A DNA stretch of 64,000 nt from Afifellaceae bacterium (GCA_028281235.1 JANQKG010000014.1:186001-250000), one strand, 5' to 3'; counted from the first letter of the stretch, positions 55,739-64,000 are shown. The notes: generated by a model not told the origin, from the letters alone. Numbers and translations: made by a program.

Positions 55739-56564
55739 TCCGGCGGCTTTGGATGGCGCCTCGGGCGCCGGCTGCATCGCCTTCCTTGAGAAACGACAGA
55801 ACGATCCGATTGAACTCTTCGGGGCAGATCATCGAGGCGACATGGGCGCCGTCCTTCATGATGACGAGTTGACTGCCTGGAATCAGCTCGGCAAGTCGTC
55901 GTGAGAAGTATGCCGGCGTCAGATGATCGTTTTCAATGCCGACAACAAGAACTTCGTTGAATATATTCTTGAGCTTGTCTTCAACATCGAATTCGAGCAA
56001 AGCATCGATACGGCTCATTACAATCTTTTTATCGATATCGTTGTCGTAGATGGCTTTCGCTTCCGGGGTCTCTGCGAAGTCCCGCACCCACCAGCTCGGA
56101 TAGAGGAATATCTGCGATGATGTCAGATAGGCTTCTGCGCCCGACTTGCTCAACAGCTCGCTGCGAATGTCAAAGCATCGTCTGAAAAACGCATCGGCCT
56201 TGGTCCAGGTTGCGTACATGACGACTTTGTCGAGACGGCTGCGGCTGCTGCCCGTCAGAATCGTCTGGGCAATAGCGCCTCCGGTCGAGTGTCCGATGAG
56301 ATGGGCCTTCTCGATGCCCAGCCAATCCAATAAGCCCAGCGTGTCGTCGGCCATCTGCTCGACCGAATACTTGATGTGCGATTTCGTGCTGCGGCCGGTG
56401 CCGCGATGATCATGAATGATCACGCGGAAATGGGGGGCCAATGCTTCGACCTGCGGCTGCCAATAAGCCCCGACACCGCCTAGTCCGGCAACGAGCATGA
56501 CGGGAAAGCCTTCGCCATATTCCTCATAGTAGATATCGCAATCGTTCAGCTTGGCGACGGGCAT
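55713..56564 (-). CDS. RutD-like alpha/beta hydrolase
   Basis: A 283-residue alpha/beta hydrolase. The nucleophile elbow is GHSTGG with Ser93, and acid and histidine candidates are in VGIENDHLTP and KDGAHVASM. It shares with E. coli RutD (aminoacrylate hydrolase of pyrimidine degradation) the pattern VAGLGGVGAYWQPQ, the RRCFDIRSELL segment and FLYPSWW; RutD itself has Ala at the nucleophile position. It follows a RutC-like RidA gene by 31 bases, as in rut operons. It probably hydrolyses a carbamate, amide or enamine-derived intermediate. No rutA or rutB is visible. Confidence 0.82.
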   Translation of the reverse strand: MPVAKLNDCDIYYEEYGEGFPVMLVAGLGGVGAYWQPQVEALAPHFRVIIHDHRGTGRSTKSHIKYSVEQMADDTLGLLDWLGIEKAHLIGHSTGGAIAQTILTGSSRSRLDKVVMYATWTKADAFFRRCFDIRSELLSKSGAEAYLTSSQIFLYPSWWVRDFAETPEAKAIYDNDIDKKIVMSRIDALLEFDVEDKLKNIFNEVLVVGIENDHLTPAYFSRRLAELIPGSQLVIMKDGAHVASMICPEEFNRIVLSFLKEGDAAGARGAIQSRRIDADRSIS

Positions 56565-56594
56565 AACGCTCTCCCCTCTCAGTATTATATTGTT

Positions 56595-56978
56595 CTATTC
56601 TTCTAGATGCGCGATGGACGCAATCTCAACCAGGAGCTCTGGCTTCACCAATTGTGCAACTATGCAATAGCGCACGGGAAGATTATTACCAAAAAACTCT
56701 CTATAAACTTCGTTCATTTCAGCATAGTGATCGACGTCCGAAATAAAAATCATGTTATAGACAATGTCGTCGATCGTTCCGCCGCCGGCTTCGACGGTCG
56801 CGATGATCTGTTGGATCACGCTGCGAGTCTGGCCCCTCACGTCGCCGACATGAAGAGCCGTTCCGTCCTCGCCGATCGCAAGCGTGCCTGCGACATAGAT
56901 CGTGTTGCCCGCCCTGGCACCATGAACATAAGGGGCAATGGGGCGGCTGGCACCTTCAGGTGTGATGGGGATGAACAT
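56595..56978 (-). CDS. RidA-family protein (RutC-like)
   Basis: A 127-residue YjgF/YER057c/UK114 protein. Arg103 (LPVRYCIVAQL) is the conserved arginine that contacts the carboxylate of 2-aminoacrylate or imine substrates, and Glu118 (VEIASIA) is the conserved acid. The adjacent RutD-like hydrolase makes a RutC role (enamine/aminoacrylate deaminase) more likely than a general RidA role. It acts as a cytoplasmic trimer in the family. It lies between the two importer gene sets. Confidence 0.88.
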   Translation of the reverse strand: MFIPITPEGASRPIAPYVHGARAGNTIYVAGTLAIGEDGTALHVGDVRGQTRSVIQQIIATVEAGGGTIDDIVYNMIFISDVDHYAEMNEVYREFFGNNLPVRYCIVAQLVKPELLVEIASIAHLEE

Positions 56979-57035
56979 GGCAGGGCTCCGTCGTCTCAGG
57001 ACAATGTTTGGCTGCTCGTGGCTGCTGGCGATGCG

Positions 57036-58064
57036 TCAGGAGGCCAGGCGCCGGTACCTTGCTCCGATGGTGGCAAGGATGAGCACAGCTCCGGCAAACA
57101 GTTGCTGCGTGTAAGCGGGCGCTCCCAGAATCAGCAGGCCAACTGTGCCCGTCTCGATCAGGTAGACGCCAATGACTGTACCAAGGATGTGAAACCGTCG
57201 CCGTGCCAGCGTCACCGATCCGAGGAACGCAGCCGCGAAGGTTGGCAGCAGCAATGCCGTGCCGAACAACGGTGTCAGCGACCCCTGCCGCGCCGTGTAG
57301 ATGAGGCCGGCGATCGCGCCCAGGAAACCTGCGACCACGAAAGCCAGAACAACCTGCCTTTCGACTCGAATTCCGGCCATGCGGCTCGCCGCACGGTTGC
57401 CGCCCGCTGCATAGATGTGCCGGCCGGTCGCGGTGTATCTGAGAACGATCGCCAGGATGACCGCAATGAACACCAGGTAGAAGACCGGCGCCTGAATGGA
57501 GGCAATGCGCCACCCGCCAAGCCAGAGAAAGAGCTCGGTGAAACCAGTGAAGATGACCGAATTGCCGGTCACCCAAAGCGTCATGCCATCAAGAAGGCTG
57601 GATACGCCGATGGTCACGATGAGTGCCGGGATCTCGAAACGTGTCACCAGGAGGCCGTTGAGAAGGCCTATGGCGATGCCCGCTGCAGCAACGGCAAGCG
57701 CGGTCACCGCAAACGGGGCGCCGGTCTGCGTGACCAGAACTGCGGCCAGCGCGCCGCCAAAGGAGGCGGCGGCGGCAACCGACAGGTCGAACTCGCCGAC
57801 TGCCAGGACAAAGGTGAGACCGCAGGCCATGATTGCCAGGACAGCACCATTGTTCAGGATCGACGTGACGTTCTCTCGGCTGAGGAAGATCTCCGGTTCG
57901 AGTGCGCCGAATATGATGATCAAAGACGCAAAGAAGATGATCGGCGCCAATACGCCCCAGTCATAATTGTTCGTCGACCAGGTCGCCCCCCATGCGCCTT
58001 GCGGGGATGAGGCGTCTTCGCGGCTTTCTCTGTTCACAGACATCCCGACACCACAAGCTCTCAC
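57036..58064 (-). CDS. Ribose/nucleoside-type ABC transporter permease, set 1
   Basis: A 342-residue RbsC-type permease with about eight to ten membrane segments. Family features include IFLSRENVTSILNNGAVLAI, GLTFVLAVGEFDLSVAAAAS and GGNRAASRMAGIRVERQ. It overlaps the ATPase gene by four bases. With the ATPase and binding protein at 58061-60762 it makes the first of the two ribose-type importers of this operon. Confidence 0.92.
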   Translation of the reverse strand: MRACGVGMSVNRESREDASSPQGAWGATWSTNNYDWGVLAPIIFFASLIIIFGALEPEIFLSRENVTSILNNGAVLAIMACGLTFVLAVGEFDLSVAAAASFGGALAAVLVTQTGAPFAVTALAVAAAGIAIGLLNGLLVTRFEIPALIVTIGVSSLLDGMTLWVTGNSVIFTGFTELFLWLGGWRIASIQAPVFYLVFIAVILAIVLRYTATGRHIYAAGGNRAASRMAGIRVERQVVLAFVVAGFLGAIAGLIYTARQGSLTPLFGTALLLPTFAAAFLGSVTLARRRFHILGTVIGVYLIETGTVGLLILGAPAYTQQLFAGAVLILATIGARYRRLAS

Positions 58065-59590
58065 GCGAGGAGCGCGTGAAGGATCTTGTCCTTGTTGATC
58101 TCGGAGCCCGCTATTTCATCGGCTATCCAAGCATCGCGAAGAATCAGGACGCGGTCGCACAGCGCCTCGAACTCCTCCAATTCGGAGGAGGCCATCAGGA
58201 TTGCGCAGCCGTCCCGGGCCAAGCCGCGAATGATGTCGTAGATCTGCGCCTTGGAGTGGATGTCCACGCCATGGGTCGGTTCATCAAGAAGCAGCACCCG
58301 CACTGAGGCGGAGATCCAGCGCGCGAATATCGCCTTCTGCTGGTTGCCGCCGGAGAGTTGCGTCATCTGCGCCATGATGGACGGCATGCGGACACCCACC
58401 GTCCGGCAATGCCGTTCGGCATCCCGCATCTCCTTCTTAATCTGCATAAAACCGCGGTGGCGGTAGCTCGCCGACCATGGAAGGGTCACGTTCTGCCAGA
58501 TCGGAAGCGTCGGCACGAAACCGTCTGCTATGCGGTCTTCCGTGACGAGCGCGACGCCAGCTGCCAACGCGTCGCTGGCATGACGGAACCGGCAAGGTTC
58601 CCCATCGATCCGGATGTCGCCCCGACTCGCTCGCTGAGCACCAAACAAAATGCGCAGCAGACGCGATCGCCCGGACGCGCCGAGCCCGGATACGCCCACA
58701 ATCTCTCCGGGATAGAGTTCGAAGCTGATATCGTTCAGCTTTTCATCACCCAGATTTCGTACGACCAGCCGCGCTTCGCCTCGCCGTTTGCTCAATCGCT
58801 GTTTGGGTCGGAACAAATCCTCAGCGTTTCGTCCGACGATCTCATTGACCACCTGCCGCCGCGAGATTGAGGACATCTCGTGGGTCGCGATTCGTTTGCC
58901 GTCGCGCATGATCGTGACACGATCGGCAATCTCAAAAATTTCACCCAGGCGATGACTGACATAGATGACGGCAACGTCCTGCTCTCTGAGATCTTTGATC
59001 TTTTCGAACAGCATTCGCACTTCGGGTTCGGAGAGCGAGGCTGAAACCTCGTCCAGAACGATGATCCTGGAGCCATGCTTCATGGCCCGTGCAACGGCGA
59101 CAAGCTGACGTTCGTGCGGACGCAGGAGCTCCAGAGGTTTGCGGGGATCGATCGAGAGGCCAACGCTTGCGAGCGTGCGACGCGCGGATTCGTGCTCGGA
59201 CGACCAAACGATCAGACCCGCCCGCCTGAACTTGAAAGGCAGGCCGAGCATGAGGTTCTCGGTTACCGAAAGGCTCGGGACAAAGGCGGGGATCTGGTGC
59301 ACAAATCCAACCCCGTGCGTCATCGCCTCATCCGGGTGCCGAAAGCGAACCTGACGCCCATTCACTTCGATCACGCCTTGATCGGGGACGTGGTCGCCGG
59401 CCAGGATTCGCACGAGAGTGGACTTGCCTGCGCCGTTCTCGCCCACGAGCGCATGGATCTCGCCTTTGACGACGTCGACACTGACATTGTCGACGGCAAG
59501 AGTGGCGCCGAACCGTTTGCTGACATTGCGGAAGGAGAGGACGATTTCGCCGCTGCTTCCAACCGGCCGATCATTCGCAATCGTCGTCAT
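58061..59590 (-). CDS. Ribose/nucleoside-type ABC ATPase, set 1
   Basis: A 509-residue RbsA-type double ATPase. Domain 1 has Walker A GENGAGKST and a modified signature (LRPHERQLVAVARAM). Domain 2 has GLGASGRSRLL, a modified Walker A lacking the usual lysine, and LSGGNQQKAIFARWI with LLLDEPTHGVD. This asymmetry is usual for the family. It follows its binding-protein gene by 38 bases. Confidence 0.92.
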   Translation of the reverse strand: MTTIANDRPVGSSGEIVLSFRNVSKRFGATLAVDNVSVDVVKGEIHALVGENGAGKSTLVRILAGDHVPDQGVIEVNGRQVRFRHPDEAMTHGVGFVHQIPAFVPSLSVTENLMLGLPFKFRRAGLIVWSSEHESARRTLASVGLSIDPRKPLELLRPHERQLVAVARAMKHGSRIIVLDEVSASLSEPEVRMLFEKIKDLREQDVAVIYVSHRLGEIFEIADRVTIMRDGKRIATHEMSSISRRQVVNEIVGRNAEDLFRPKQRLSKRRGEARLVVRNLGDEKLNDISFELYPGEIVGVSGLGASGRSRLLRILFGAQRASRGDIRIDGEPCRFRHASDALAAGVALVTEDRIADGFVPTLPIWQNVTLPWSASYRHRGFMQIKKEMRDAERHCRTVGVRMPSIMAQMTQLSGGNQQKAIFARWISASVRVLLLDEPTHGVDIHSKAQIYDIIRGLARDGCAILMASSELEEFEALCDRVLILRDAWIADEIAGSEINKDKILHALLA

Positions 59591-59628
59591 GGGGCGCCAC
59601 TCGATGCGCTAGGTCGGGCTTGACAGGG

Positions 59629-60762
59629 CTACCGGGCCGCGTCCCACATGCTCTTATACTGCTCCCGAAAATCGAAATTGACCTCGTATGTCCCGCCTTC
59701 AGGCGGTACGTTTGTGCTGTCGGTGAGTTGGATGGGGAAGTCCTTGTTGACGCCAACCTCGACACCGTTCAGTGCGCGGTTGCATTCGTCGATGCCGGCC
59801 CATGAGACCCATTCAAGGCCCCAGCTGATGGTCGCCTTCTGCGGACCGTCGTTTCGGATCGAGTCATAGGCGACGGCTTCTCCATCAAAGCTCACGCCGC
59901 TGATCTCATCACGCTCGCGCTGTTGAGCCGTCTGCAGCAGCGGCACTAGGGCTTCGTCGTAGGGTGCTATTACCCAATTGAAGCTGTCTTTCGGAAAGCG
60001 GGTCAGGATAGCCTGCATCTTGGTGATCAGCCCCGGAGCGCCGGCCGAGATGGAATAATCCTCCTCGTGGACAATCGTTGCCTGGCCCTGACCGTGCTCC
60101 GTCAGATAGTCCTTGAAACCCTGCAACCGCACCGAAAGCTGCGGCAGCTGCGGCGAATCGAACATCACCACCCCGCCACCGCCATTGGCAATGACATAGG
60201 CTGCGAGCAATTCGCCGGCGGCGGCATAGTCGAGCCCGTATCCGACGTCACCGCCAAATTCGACCGGGTCGTCGGAGAAGCCCGTCACGAATGCGACACC
60301 TTCTTCCTTCCCACGGGTGATCTGCGAACGAATGTCACGGGCCGGCGAAGCGAGCGTGAGCACGCATTTCACACCGCGCGTGATTGCGGCGTCGACGCCT
60401 TTTTGCGCAACGGCCGGGTCGCCCTTGTTGTCGATGGGAAAGGCCTCCCAGCCGATCGCCTCAGCAGCTTCCTTCGCCGAGTCGAAAAGGTACTTGCACA
60501 CCGACAAGGACAGGGGGCACGGCATCACCGCGACAATTATGTCCTCCACGGGCTTGGGCGACGTCTCCGCGCCCATCCACACGACCCCGCCCTGATCGAG
60601 CGGATTGCGTGACATGATGCTCTGACGACCCGCCTCGACCACCGATTCTGCGTACTGGATCGCCTCCTCCGAGGCGACCGCGCGGTCGCCCGATACGACC
60701 CCTCCCGCAAGGATCAACGACGTCGCACAAAGATATTTCATGTTGCTTCCGACAAAAGGCAC
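59629..60762 (-). CDS. Sugar/nucleoside-type ABC binding protein, set 1
   Basis: A 377-residue type I periplasmic binding protein with an N-terminal signal peptide (MKYLCATSLILAGGVV...). The fold elements include GVDAAITRGVKCVLTLASPA and GAPGLITKMQAILTRFP. The GTG start at 60762 has GGAGGAG just upstream; an ATG at 60741 would start directly at the signal peptide. It shares low similarity with the set-2 binding protein, so the two importers probably take different but related ligands. Confidence 0.88.
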   Translation of the reverse strand: MPFVGSNMKYLCATSLILAGGVVSGDRAVASEEAIQYAESVVEAGRQSIMSRNPLDQGGVVWMGAETSPKPVEDIIVAVMPCPLSLSVCKYLFDSAKEAAEAIGWEAFPIDNKGDPAVAQKGVDAAITRGVKCVLTLASPARDIRSQITRGKEEGVAFVTGFSDDPVEFGGDVGYGLDYAAAGELLAAYVIANGGGGVVMFDSPQLPQLSVRLQGFKDYLTEHGQGQATIVHEEDYSISAGAPGLITKMQAILTRFPKDSFNWVIAPYDEALVPLLQTAQQRERDEISGVSFDGEAVAYDSIRNDGPQKATISWGLEWVSWAGIDECNRALNGVEVGVNKDFPIQLTDSTNVPPEGGTYEVNFDFREQYKSMWDAAR

Positions 60763-60781
60763 GATCTCCTCCCTTTGATTC

Positions 60782-61144
60782 TCAAGCGATGCTTTTCATG
60801 TGCACTTGCTGGCACTTTCTATATTCTTCGAGTTTTTTCCTGTATTCGGGCGTCATTTGAGACGGTGACCACAAATAGTCGTAGTCTATGTCAACATTGG
60901 CGGTCTCCACGCCCGGCAGCTCTTCGATCTTGTTCTTGGCCGCGACCTGGAAAATGGCCGACATCATGCAGCCCGGCTCGGTTACGAAGAGCGTGACATC
61001 GACACGTGCGCCACCCCGGCTTTCGTTAATCGTCACTTCGCCGACCAGGCCCATGGAAACGAGGCCGGCGGGAGCGCCGGCGGCAATGCTGCAGGGGTCG
61101 GTAATCGCTTCCAGCGTGTCCAGTACGTCCTGCTTCAGTGACAT
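60782..61144 (-). CDS. MIP18-family (DUF59) protein, copy 2
   Basis: A 120-residue MIP18/PaaD-like protein with TDPCSIAAGAPAGLVSMGLV and the conserved cysteine in TEPGCMMSAIF; residues 90-120 are basic. ATG 61144 has GGGAG eight bases upstream; a GTG at 61162 that overlaps the amidohydrolase stop is the alternative. It pairs with the amidohydrolase at 61159-62220 exactly as copy 1 pairs with the one at 50051-51145, which indicates duplication of a two-gene module. Confidence 0.82.
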   Translation of the reverse strand: MSLKQDVLDTLEAITDPCSIAAGAPAGLVSMGLVGEVTINESRGGARVDVTLFVTEPGCMMSAIFQVAAKNKIEELPGVETANVDIDYDYLWSPSQMTPEYRKKLEEYRKCQQVHMKSIA

Positions 61145-61158
61145 GACATGTACTCCCG

Positions 61159-62220
61159 TCACTCAGCGGCCTGCTGATGCAGCGACGAAAACGGCCTGGC
61201 CAGATCGCGCGGCTTGTCATAGCCGTCCCCGACTTTCTTCTTGGGCTCGACCCCCAACAGTCGCGCGGCATTCAATCCCAGGATTTTGCGCTTGATCTCT
61301 TCAGTCAGCGGCGGGAAGCCATAACCCTCGATCATGTCTTCGGGCATCTCGATCTCCCAGAAGGCTTCCTCGTACCAGCGCGAATGACAGACCAGACCGC
61401 CTATGGCCCACAGCAGGCGGTCCTCGGCGCCGTTCAGAAGCAGCGTTCCAACGATCTCCAGGAAACGCCGGGGAGATTTCGCCAGGAGAGCGGTCGTGCC
61501 CTCCGTGCTGACGGTGATGTTCGGATGCCATTGCAGGAGCGCGATGGTCTCTTCCATAAAAGCCCATCCGCCATGCACGATCTCAAAGTTCAGATCGGGA
61601 AACGCCCGCGCAGCCGCGCCGACCTCAAAGGGGAAATACGGCTCGATCGGGACCGGACCCATGACGATCGCCTTGTGGATCGCGACCGTCTTGAGGCCGT
61701 GCTTGAGGACCTTTTCGAAGATCGGGAAGAGCAGTTTCTCATCGTCGACGCCGTAGCTGCGCAGCTCGCCATCGATCATGTCGTGGGGATAAAGCTTGAT
61801 GCCCGAAACACGATGCTTCTCCACCAGCTCATCGACGCGGTCCAGCGCGCCCGGCTGATGAGGTGATATTCCTCCGTACAAATAGACGCGGCCCGGCCAC
61901 CGCTCCCGCATTTCCTCGCCCACCGACAGCGGCGATCCCCCGTCCTTGAAGTAACCGTAGAGCGGCAGCTCGTGATAGATGGTCGCGTCGGTATGGCTCT
62001 CGCCGAAGATGACATCCCCGGTTAGCTGCGCCTCGCAGATGATGTTGTTGAAAGTGTCTTCATCAAGAACCAGCTCCGGCCGATTTGGCGGCGCAAACAG
62101 CTTGTGCATCTGGTAGACACCCGTCGCTATGCCGTCCGCATAGGGTTGGCCAATCCGGTTCTGTGCAGAAAAGCTGTATGCGTGACAGATCGCATCCATT
62201 ACGAAAACGTCATCAAGCAT
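61159..62220 (-). CDS. Amidohydrolase-family protein, copy 2
   Basis: A 353-residue amidohydrolase-2-type TIM-barrel protein, paralogous to 50051-51145 (VMDAICHAYSF, KTVAIHKAIVMGPVPIEPY, FEIVHGGWAF). Where copy 1 has the aspartate of IIYSDGTMF, this copy reads LLWAIGGLV, so the barrel-end aspartate is missing and its chemistry may differ. It is the second gene of the long operon, 32 bases after the peroxiredoxin-like gene, and close to its MIP18-like partner. Confidence 0.85.
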   Translation of the reverse strand: MLDDVFVMDAICHAYSFSAQNRIGQPYADGIATGVYQMHKLFAPPNRPELVLDEDTFNNIICEAQLTGDVIFGESHTDATIYHELPLYGYFKDGGSPLSVGEEMRERWPGRVYLYGGISPHQPGALDRVDELVEKHRVSGIKLYPHDMIDGELRSYGVDDEKLLFPIFEKVLKHGLKTVAIHKAIVMGPVPIEPYFPFEVGAAARAFPDLNFEIVHGGWAFMEETIALLQWHPNITVSTEGTTALLAKSPRRFLEIVGTLLLNGAEDRLLWAIGGLVCHSRWYEEAFWEIEMPEDMIEGYGFPPLTEEIKRKILGLNAARLLGVEPKKKVGDGYDKPRDLARPFSSLHQQAAE

Positions 62221-62252
62221 TGCCTCGCTCCCTTGCCTGAAGGACGATGAAA

Positions 62253-62789
62253 TCAGGCGAGCTCACCTCTCGCCGGATAGTTCAGCTTCAGGACTTTATT
62301 GATAGCGCCAAGAATTTCGTCGAAACGTGGTCTTGCAAATGGCATGGTTTGAACTTGAGACCAGTACAAAGAACCATCCGGCCGAACCAGGAAGATGCCG
62401 GGCTCCGTAAACTTCGACGGCTCTTCGATTCCGACGCTTGTTTTTCCGATGGATGAGGAAACGTAGAGGCCCAGGTCTTCTGCCACGTCGAAGGCAAGTC
62501 CGTAGCCGATCGTCAGACCTTCCAGTCCCCACTCTTCGCTTGTTGCTTCCGCCCGCTCGGCCACGTCTGAGCTAATGGCCACGGCGGCGACACCGGCATC
62601 AGCAAAGTCCCGGACCAGGCGATTGAGTTCGCCGAGATAAGCCCTGCAGATCGGACAATGATAGCCGCGATAGAACACCAGCATCGTGAAGTGTTCAGGT
62701 CGGCAGTCCTGCAAGACCCACCGGCCACCGCCGACGGCCGCAACCGAAAGGTCGGGCATTTGCTGTCTTGGGCGAAGCCTATCTGCCAT
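62253..62789 (-). CDS. Peroxiredoxin-like (AhpC/TSA) protein
   Basis: A 178-residue thioredoxin-fold protein with CPIC (Cys45, Cys48) in YRGYHCPICRAYL and the peroxiredoxin-like layout (LNRLVRDFADAGVAAVAISS). It belongs to the AhpC/TSA-like or SelL-type group. I prefer ATG 62789 over 62816 because the latter lies inside the operator region without a ribosome-binding site. It is the first gene after the TetR-type operators, so it leads the operon. Protection of a metal-dependent step or disulphide reduction is a guess. Confidence 0.83.
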   Translation of the reverse strand: MADRLRPRQQMPDLSVAAVGGGRWVLQDCRPEHFTMLVFYRGYHCPICRAYLGELNRLVRDFADAGVAAVAISSDVAERAEATSEEWGLEGLTIGYGLAFDVAEDLGLYVSSSIGKTSVGIEEPSKFTEPGIFLVRPDGSLYWSQVQTMPFARPRFDEILGAINKVLKLNYPARGELA

Positions 62790-62816
62790 CCGGATTCTCT
62801 GCTGAGCACAGCGCAT

Positions 62817-62838
62817 TGACTGACGAACCGATCAGTCA
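62817..62838. promoter_or_regulatory. TetR-type operator 1
   Basis: The 7-base arms TGACTGA and TCAGTCA form a perfect inverted repeat with an 8-base spacer. It lies just upstream of the start of the peroxiredoxin-like gene and downstream of a -10-like TTATAC. Confidence 0.7.
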
Positions 62839-62852
62839 GCGTATAACAACGC

Positions 62853-62870
62853 TGACAGATCGATCAGTCA
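62853..62870. promoter_or_regulatory. TetR-type operator 2
   Basis: TGACAGATCGATCAGTCA is an 18-base palindrome with one mismatched pair. It shares TGATCGATC (complement) with the internal operator at 55717-55732. It sits where a -35 region would be for the TTATAC hexamer. Confidence 0.72.
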
Positions 62871-63186
62871 GTGTCAATGCAGTTCAGTGATGACCGATGC
62901 TCTCCGCGGCCTTCACCAGATCGTGGCAAGGCAGACGCTGCGGAGCAGAGTTCGTTGATCGATCCCCCGGTGATGGTCTCGAAGGCTTTGTGGGGACTGA
63001 AACGGGCACCCTGCCCGGCCCTTGCGTCACGCTTGTCGGGCTCGGCACAATGCCCGTGCGCCAATCATCCAGGACCACGGGCCTCGGCTCGGGAAGGATC
63101 TAGCCGGGCACTACAGCATCTTGCGTGCAGCCTCAGGCCGCACAACTTGGGTTGATCAGATTGCGTTCATCACCGCATTCATCGGA

Positions 63187-63870
63187 TCACCGCGCCGCAT
63201 CTTTTCTCATCGCGTCGATGCCAGCTACGGCGAAGCGAACGCCCCTGTCCAGGAGCACGTTCGGCTTGATGATGTCGACGTTCCGGCGGCCAGCCAGCAC
63301 CTTGATACGCCCGGGTGCGCTCAACGGCATGAAGAACATGCTCAGTGTGAAGAAGTAGGCGCGGAAGGCGTCATCCTCAGTGAACTCAGGGGCCACCTTC
63401 CTGAATGCCGCCACGCCCAGGCGTCGCATCTCGGTATAGTGTTCCTTGCCCAGTCTCAAATTCCACGGATCCTCATGATAGGCGCTGCGGATCATGAACT
63501 TCGCAAACTCGCGGGTTGGCCGGTGCGCATCCTGGATGATCTCGATCCAGGGCTCGATGATGATCTTGACCAGTTCCTCGACCCCGTTGTCCGGATCGCT
63601 TGGTCCCTCGGCCAGAAACTTGCGCAGCAATGCCGTCCGCTTCTGGTTGACCCTGGTGAAATGTCGTTCGAAGACCGCTTCGTGCAATTGTTCCTTGGAT
63701 GCGTAATGATAGTGGATGAGCGACTGGCTGACGCCGGCGCGATCGGCGATCATGCGCATGGACGTTCCGTGGAATTCGACCTCGGCGAATAGCGCGGCGG
63801 CCGCGTCCAGGATCTGGTCTTTCCTGATCGTCTCCGGTTCCAGAGCCTGTGTAGCGTTGGTCTTCATCAA
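63187..63870 (-). CDS. TetR-family transcriptional regulator
   Basis: A 227-residue TetR regulator. The N-terminal helix-turn-helix runs ILDAAAALFAEVEFHGTSMR and MIADRAGVSQSLIHYHYASK. The C-terminal ligand domain is helical (ELVKIIIEPWIEIIQDAHRP). It is transcribed in the same direction as the operon that follows after a 400-base control region with two operators. It most likely represses the amidohydrolase/importer operon until a substrate or intermediate binds. No operator copy is seen in front of its own gene within the window. Confidence 0.92.
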   Translation of the reverse strand: MMKTNATQALEPETIRKDQILDAAAALFAEVEFHGTSMRMIADRAGVSQSLIHYHYASKEQLHEAVFERHFTRVNQKRTALLRKFLAEGPSDPDNGVEELVKIIIEPWIEIIQDAHRPTREFAKFMIRSAYHEDPWNLRLGKEHYTEMRRLGVAAFRKVAPEFTEDDAFRAYFFTLSMFFMPLSAPGRIKVLAGRRNVDIIKPNVLLDRGVRFAVAGIDAMRKDAAR

Positions 63871-64000
63871 TTGAACTTCCTCTAAGGCGCAGTTCCGCGG
63901 TCAGCGCAGCGCAGGGATCTCGGCGCCCCTGCGCCGTCGGAACGTGCCGGCAACCGGCAGCCTGCGCTTGCATCGCAAATTGGATCAAGGGGAGATTCCT

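Larger units (their letters stand above)
62790..63186. other. Control region of the TetR-regulated operon
   Basis: 397 bases between the TetR gene and the peroxiredoxin-like gene. The left 90 bases hold two TetR-type operators and a TTATAC -10-like hexamer between them (minus strand). The rest (62890-63186) shows no coding character on either strand that I can support. Confidence 0.6.

Noticed and set aside
62872-62877. TTGACA on the minus strand as the -35 box of the TetR-regulated operon
   Set aside because: At 17 bases the following hexamer is CAGCGT, a poor -10, while TTATAC is 25 bases away. The TTGACA seems to belong to the operator flank shared with the internal promoter.

Overview
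The window looks like chromosomal DNA of a GC-rich alphaproteobacterium, most probably Hyphomicrobiales (Rhizobiales). The grounds are the gene families (smo/mtl polyol uptake, many periplasmic-binding-protein ABC importers, FCD-type GntR control) and two copies of a palindromic intergenic repeat with the core CCGAAAAGTGG..., which I know as common in that order. I saw no rRNA, tRNA, CRISPR array, phage or transposase gene.

Region 1 (about 0.2-8.7 kb) is a polyol (sorbitol/mannitol-type) catabolic operon on the minus strand: LacI regulator, substrate-binding protein, two permeases, MalK-like ATPase, SmoS-like sorbitol dehydrogenase, mannitol 2-dehydrogenase and a further SDR. A near-perfect LacI-type palindrome lies in front of the binding-protein gene.

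Region 2 (8.7-17.9 kb) is an unusual and partly decayed stretch. It holds an EthD-family remnant; then an orphan amino-acid-type binding protein, a hybrid histidine kinase, an Hpt protein and a receiver domain fused to an EamA/DMT transporter (a putative phosphorelay ending in a transporter), with the transporter frameshifted; then a composite palindromic repeat; then a LuxR/alpha-beta-hydrolase fusion gene cut by a single in-frame TAA.

Region 3 (17.9-49.4 kb) is a large catabolic island for small nitrogenous compounds: DHDPS-like lyase, hydantoinase-like and creatininase-like amidohydrolases, hydantoin-racemase-like and two AroM-like proteins, two DAO-type FAD oxidases, an Old-Yellow-Enzyme/N-demethylase-like flavoprotein, ornithine-cyclodeaminase-like, DapB-like and MmgE/PrpD proteins, three polar-amino-acid-type ABC importers and a PTS-linked dihydroxyacetone kinase (DhaL, EIIA-HPr, enzyme I, DhaK). 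Its only regulator is a GntR/FCD protein. A TGATATATCA-like palindrome occurs in front of essentially every transcription unit of the island, which suggests one regulon.

Region 4 (49.6-63.9 kb) is a long minus-strand catabolic operon under a TetR regulator. It has two complete ribose/nucleoside-type ABC importers, two amidohydrolase plus MIP18-family pairs, a RutC-like RidA protein beside a RutD-like hydrolase, a peroxiredoxin-like protein and an unrecognised 206-residue protein translationally coupled to both neighbours. TetR-like operators sit in front of the first gene and inside an internal promoter. The imported substrate is unknown; the RutC/RutD pair points to an enamine or carbamate-like intermediate.
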